This document shows, in pieces, positions 6,884 to 9,570 of a DNA stretch of 9,570 bases. The first letter of the stretch is position 1, and each line of letters starts with the position of its first letter. The notes under the pieces are model-generated. The model worked only from the letters and a program-made list of their open reading frames with translations, ran no database searches and was not told the DNA's origin. Both the position numbers and the translations under genes were made by a program. Location of the stretch: positions 1 through 9,570 of the forward strand of contig CAMXAV010000016.1 of NCBI GenBank assembly GCA_947179285.1, written 5' to 3'. This DNA is from an uncultured Helicobacter sp. Its GTDB lineage: Bacteria > Campylobacterota > Campylobacteria > Campylobacterales > Helicobacteraceae.

Positions 6884-8374
6884 ATGTGCTCTATTCGACA
6901 AAAAGTTTTGCTCGTGATTACAGACGGAATCGGCGAGAAGCCCGCCACGCCCTATAATGCTTTCACAAATGCCAAGAAGCCAACGTATGATTGGCTCTTT
7001 GCCCATGTGCCGCATAGCCTGCTTGCGACACATGGCGAGGCTGTGGGCTTGCCCGAAGGGCAGATGGGCAATAGCGAGGTTGGGCACATGATTTTGGGCG
7101 CGGGGCGCGTGCTGTATCAGGATTTAGTCCGAATCAACCGCGCGATTGCAAGCGGCGAGCTGCGCGATTCGCCCGTGTTGCGCGAGTTTGTCGCGGGCAA
7201 GAATCGCGTGCATCTCATTGGGCTGCTAAGCGATGGCGGCGTGCATTCACACATGAATCACACGCTCGCACTCGCGCAGATTCTGTGCGCGCAAGGCTTT
7301 AGTGTGCTCGTGCATGCGATTACAGACGGCAGAGATGTCCCGCCGCACACGGCGCGCGGCTTTGTCGAACAATTGCGTGCGCGCCTGCCGCAAGGCGCGA
7401 GAATTGCCACGATTAGCGGGCGATTCTATGCAATGGATAGAGACAACCGCTGGGAACGCGTCTTGCAAGCCTATCAAAGCATTGCACAAGGCGCAAACCC
7501 AAGCGCGTTGAGCCCCGAAGAATACATTAGCGCGCAACAAAAAAACGGAATCACTGATGAATTTATCGAGCCTGCGAGCTTTGATTATGAGGGCTTTTTG
7601 CAGAATGATTGCGCGATTTTTGTCAATTTTCGTAGCGATAGAGCGCGCGAGATTGTGCGCATGATTGGCGCGCAAACCTTTGACGCATGCGAGCGCGGCA
7701 GGGCATGGGTGCTGCCCATTTTGTGCATGACATGCTATGATGAAACATTTGGATTCCCCGTGCTCTTTAAAAAAGAACATGTCTCGCCCACGCTCGCCGA
7801 GATTTTTGCTGCAAACAACCTAAGCCAGCTGCACACGGCAGAGACGGAGAAATACGCCCATGTAACCTTCTTTCTCAATGGTGGAATCGAAAAGGAGTTT
7901 CCGAACGAAACACATGTGCTCGTGCCAAGCCCGAAAGTCAAGACGTATGATTTGCAGCCCGAGATGAGCGCCAAAGAAGTCGGCGATGTCGTGATTGACG
8001 GCATGAATCGCGGGGTTGATTTTATCGTTGTGAATTTTGCAAATGGCGATATGGTCGGGCACACGGGCAATTTGCAAGCGGCGATTGCTGCGGTTGAGGC
8101 TGTCGATACCGAGCTTGGGAGAATCTTGCAAGTCGCGCAAGAGCATGATTATGCCGTGCTTTTGACAAGCGACCATGGCAATTGCGAGGAAATGGCAGAT
8201 TCGGAGGGCAATGTGCTCACAAACCACACGGTGGGCGATGTTTGGTGCTTTGTGTTAGCGCATGGCGTCAAAGAGTTGCGGCGAGGGAGTTTGGCAAATG
8301 TCGCGCCAAGCGTGCTTGATATGATGGGCTTGCCCATTCCCGCTGTGATGGAGCAAAGCCTGCTTCTGCGCTAA
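6884..8374 (+). CDS. gpmI: 2,3-bisphosphoglycerate-independent phosphoglycerate mutase
   Basis: Cytosolic enzyme interconverting 3- and 2-phosphoglycerate without a bisphosphoglycerate cofactor; a two-metal alkaline-phosphatase-superfamily enzyme. It has 496 aa, close to the family norm of about 500. The metal and phospho-serine sites are visible: Asp14 (VITDGIG), Ser64 in GNSEVGH, and Asp389 and His393 in NFANGDMVGHTG. LTSDHGN supplies Asp430 and His431, and His448 lies in TNHTVGD. Substrate residues include His121, TDGRD (147-151), Arg180 and Arg187 in ISGRFYAMDRDNRW, NFRSDRARE (248-256) and Lys324. The ATG at 6884 has GAGG 8 nt upstream. The gene is divergent from mraY. Its TAA ends 1 nt before the CCA end of a convergent tRNA, and no terminator is visible. 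Confidence 0.97.
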   Translation: MCSIRQKVLLVITDGIGEKPATPYNAFTNAKKPTYDWLFAHVPHSLLATHGEAVGLPEGQMGNSEVGHMILGAGRVLYQDLVRINRAIASGELRDSPVLREFVAGKNRVHLIGLLSDGGVHSHMNHTLALAQILCAQGFSVLVHAITDGRDVPPHTARGFVEQLRARLPQGARIATISGRFYAMDRDNRWERVLQAYQSIAQGANPSALSPEEYISAQQKNGITDEFIEPASFDYEGFLQNDCAIFVNFRSDRAREIVRMIGAQTFDACERGRAWVLPILCMTCYDETFGFPVLFKKEHVSPTLAEIFAANNLSQLHTAETEKYAHVTFFLNGGIEKEFPNETHVLVPSPKVKTYDLQPEMSAKEVGDVVIDGMNRGVDFIVVNFANGDMVGHTGNLQAAIAAVEAVDTELGRILQVAQEHDYAVLLTSDHGNCEEMADSEGNVLTNHTVGDVWCFVLAHGVKELRRGSLANVAPSVLDMMGLPIPAVMEQSLLLR

Positions 8375-8375
8375 T

Positions 8376-8451
8376 TGGCGACCCCTAGAAGATTCGAACT
8401 CCTGTTCCCACAGCGAAAATGTGGTATCCTTGGCCACTAGATGAAGGGGTC
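8376..8451 (-). tRNA. tRNA-Glu (anticodon UUC)
   Basis: The minus strand folds as a complete cloverleaf of 76 nt with an encoded CCA (8376-8378). The acceptor arms are GACCCCT (8445-8451) and AGGGGTC (8380-8386), with discriminator G at 8379. The anticodon stem CCACA/TGTGG encloses the loop TTTTCGC, giving anticodon TTC (8415-8417), which reads GAA/GAG. The T-loop TTCGAAT is standard, and the D-arm TCATCTAGTGGCCAAGGA matches bacterial tRNA-Glu. The 3' end abuts the gpmI stop with a single base between. Upstream, 31 nt separate it from the recombinase-like gene on the same strand. Confidence 0.95.
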
Positions 8452-8459
8452 AGCGAGGC

Positions 8460-8472
8460 GGGGCTATGCCCC
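8460..8472. repeat. Small GC hairpin between tRNA-Glu and upstream gene
   Basis: GGGGC-TAT-GCCCC (8460-8472) is a 5-bp GC-only stem with a 3-nt loop, in the 31-nt gap between the recombinase-like stop and the tRNA 5' end. No T-run follows on the minus strand; the tRNA begins 8 nt later. It might pause transcription or shape processing of the tRNA 5' leader. The call rests on the symmetry alone. Confidence 0.35.
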
Positions 8473-8482
8473 CACCAAGCCC

Positions 8483-9037
8483 TTAGTTCCCATAACGTTT
8501 GAGAATCTCTTTGACTTCTCGCTTTTTGATGCAATACACAGCAAAACCGCGATATGTCCCCACACAACCAATGGCTTCCCAAATTTGTCGCGCATTTCTG
8601 CCCTGATGCGCAAGCTCTTTGATTCTGTCTAAATAATCGTTATAGTCATGCGCCGACTTTGCTGGTTTTGTCGCGTGGCTTGCGCGCCCTGTATTTTGAG
8701 TGAAATACGAAGTTGCCTCATTGAGAATATCGCTATTTTGAATAAGAAATTCTGCAAGATTGGGGCGATTTACAGAGATGAGTTGTAGCCCTTGCGCGCT
8801 TAGCGTTTTAAAGTAGGCTGTAACTTCTTGGATAGAATTGCCGAATATATTCAAATCGACAAACAACACAGTCGAACCGCTTGGAATGTTGAGCTTCTTG
8901 ACTTGCGCCGCGCCGCCACCGCGAATCTTGACAAATTGCAGATTAGAAATCTGCTTTTGGTTTGCGTACTCGTAGAGTGCTAGTTTTTGTTCGTTGATAT
9001 GAGACTGCTCTCCGCCTTTGATGATTGCATAATACAT
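8483..9037 (-). CDS. Serine recombinase-like protein lacking catalytic residues
   Basis: 184 aa, with the size and order of a small serine recombinase (invertase/resolvase), from an ATG at 9035-9037 with AAGGAG 5 nt upstream. An N-terminal catalytic-fold region (1-90) aligns without gaps in two blocks. GYIRVST...QRNAL of Hin-type enzymes matches YAIIKGG...QKLAL (3-21). EGDTLVVWKLDRLGRS matches SGSTVLFVDLNIFGNS (53-68). A C-terminal segment (about 135-172) resembles the recombinase helix-turn-helix, with IKELAHQGRNARQIWEAIG. The key residues are gone: the nucleophilic Ser is Gly8, the neighbouring Arg is Ile6, and LDRLGR is LNIFGN, removing the Asp and two Arg. I infer DNA binding without strand cleavage, perhaps as a regulator. 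The frame is intact and well started, so it is probably a functional gene rather than a relic. It looks more AT-rich than its neighbours. Confidence 0.75.
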   Translation of the reverse strand: MYYAIIKGGEQSHINEQKLALYEYANQKQISNLQFVKIRGGGAAQVKKLNIPSGSTVLFVDLNIFGNSIQEVTAYFKTLSAQGLQLISVNRPNLAEFLIQNSDILNEATSYFTQNTGRASHATKPAKSAHDYNDYLDRIKELAHQGRNARQIWEAIGCVGTYRGFAVYCIKKREVKEILKRYGN

Positions 9038-9068
9038 GCCTTCTCCTTTTGAAATTTCAGAATAGAGT

Positions 9069-9096
9069 ATTATAGCACAAAAATATGGCTATGCAA
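9069..9096 (-). promoter_or_regulatory. Sigma-70 promoter of recombinase-like gene
   Basis: On the minus strand a perfect TATAAT (9069-9074) is preceded by TGC, making an extended -10. TTGCAT (9091-9096) lies 16 bp upstream as the -35. Transcription would start near 9062, about 25 nt before the start codon, leaving room for the AAGGAG site. This is the best promoter in the window. It probably also supplies tRNA-Glu, since no promoter is obvious between the two genes. Confidence 0.7.
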
Positions 9097-9140
9097 GAAA
9101 AAGTGCACATTTTTGGCTTTAGAGTCGTTTTAGCACAAAG
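9073..9140. repeat. Repeated TAGCACAAA / TGTGC motifs between divergent genes
   Basis: TAGCACAAA occurs at 9073-9081, overlapping the -10 of the recombinase-like gene, and again at 9131-9139, just before the presumed tal -10. A third related site is the palindrome GTGCAC (9103-9108), flanked by AAAAA and ATTTTT. On the minus strand all three carry TGTGC with AT-rich flanks. They could be binding sites for a regulator of both divergent promoters, possibly the adjacent recombinase-like protein. The repeats are seen directly; the function is inferred. Confidence 0.4.
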
Positions 9141-9144
9141 CGAT

Positions 9145-9150
9145 TAGAAT
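9145..9150 (+). promoter_or_regulatory. Possible -10 box of tal
   Basis: TAGAAT at 9145-9150 lies 23 nt before the chosen tal start and is the closest -10-like hexamer. No clear -35 is seen at the right distance, only T-rich tracts (9110-9134), as is common in Campylobacterota promoters. Confidence 0.35.
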
Positions 9151-9173
9151 CTAGGATTTCTAAGGAGCGAATG

Positions 9174-9570
9174 ATGATGTTTAAAACCTTTAGTCTTTGG
9201 TGCGATTTTATCGAGCGTGCGTTTTTGGCAGAGGAGTTTGCGCAATATATGGAAAGCTGGAAGCTAAAAGGCGCAACGAGCAACCCCGCAATCTTCGAGC
9301 AGGCGCTGCATAATCCTTCGTATGCGAACGACATTGCGCGGCTCAAAGGGCAGGGCAGCGGCGCGAAGGCAATCTACGAATCGCTTGCCACAGCAGACAT
9401 CAAAAGAGCCGCACAGATTCTGCGCCCACTCTATGACGCAAACCCGCAAAATGGCTGGGTGAGCATCGAGATTGACCCATTTTTGTGCGATGATGCCGCG
9501 CAATCTATTAGCGAGTGCAAGCGGCTTTTTCGCACAATCGATGAACCCAATGTGATGCTCAAGGTGCCGG
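9174..9570 (+). CDS. tal: Transaldolase (N-terminal part, runs off window)
   Basis: Pentose-phosphate enzyme moving a dihydroxyacetone unit from sedoheptulose-7-phosphate to glyceraldehyde-3-phosphate. About 132 residues are present. They begin FKTFSLWCDFIERAF, followed by GATSNPAIF (substrate loop), ADIKRAAQILRPLY and VSIEIDPFLCDD. MLKVP at the right edge holds the likely Schiff-base lysine. These features match the long bacterial transaldolase of Campylobacter and Helicobacter. Three in-frame ATGs follow each other (9171, 9174, 9177). AGGAG (9163-9167) is 3, 6 and 9 nt from them, so 9174 is favoured and 9177 is possible. Divergent from the recombinase-like gene. The C-terminal part lies outside the window. 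Confidence 0.92.
   Translation, partial: MMFKTFSLWCDFIERAFLAEEFAQYMESWKLKGATSNPAIFEQALHNPSYANDIARLKGQGSGAKAIYESLATADIKRAAQILRPLYDANPQNGWVSIEIDPFLCDDAAQSISECKRLFRTIDEPNVMLKVP

Noticed and set aside
8376..9037. Recombinase next to a tRNA, as in an integrated island
   Set aside because: The recombinase lacks catalytic residues, no repeat of the tRNA 3' end was seen elsewhere in the window, and both flanks are housekeeping genes.

Overview
The window looks like chromosomal DNA of a Campylobacterota (epsilonproteobacterial) species, most likely a Helicobacteraceae member with a fairly high GC content for that group. Three things suggest this. The mraY-murD pair lies back to back with a divergent gpmI, an arrangement I recall from Campylobacter jejuni. 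The transaldolase N-terminus (FSLWCDFIE, GATSNPAIF, SIEIDP) resembles the Campylobacter/Helicobacter type. Genes are packed so tightly that stops and starts overlap. The species cannot be named from the sequence.

Layout. Positions 1-195 are noncoding or the edge of an unseen gene. They hold a 10-bp inverted repeat at the window edge and a REPIN-like double hairpin (84-140). From 6807 down to 196 on the minus strand runs one compact operon: mraY (lipid I synthase), murD (UDP-MurNAc-L-Ala:D-Glu ligase), an RND efflux permease and a TolC-type outer-membrane channel. mraY and murD are separated by 8 nt. murD/RND and RND/tolC are each joined by a 4-nt ATGA stop-start overlap. No periplasmic adaptor gene is present. 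A short divergent regulatory region (6808-6883) separates mraY from gpmI, the cofactor-independent phosphoglycerate mutase, on the plus strand. gpmI ends 1 nt from the CCA end of a convergent tRNA-Glu(UUC). Upstream of the tRNA on the same strand is a 184-residue protein that aligns along its length with serine recombinases/invertases but has lost every catalytic residue I can align. It has a good sigma-70 promoter (9069-9096) and is divergent from tal (transaldolase), which runs off the right edge.

How the parts fit. mraY and murD make peptidoglycan precursors. The RND and TolC genes are translationally coupled behind them, so the pump should be made together with cell-wall enzymes. gpmI and tal are central carbon metabolism. 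The most unusual items are the catalytically dead recombinase-like gene with repeated TGTGC motifs in its divergent promoter region, the REPIN-like element with compensatory stem changes, and the adaptor-less RND/TolC pair embedded in a mur operon. No IS element, phage gene, CRISPR array or rRNA was found.
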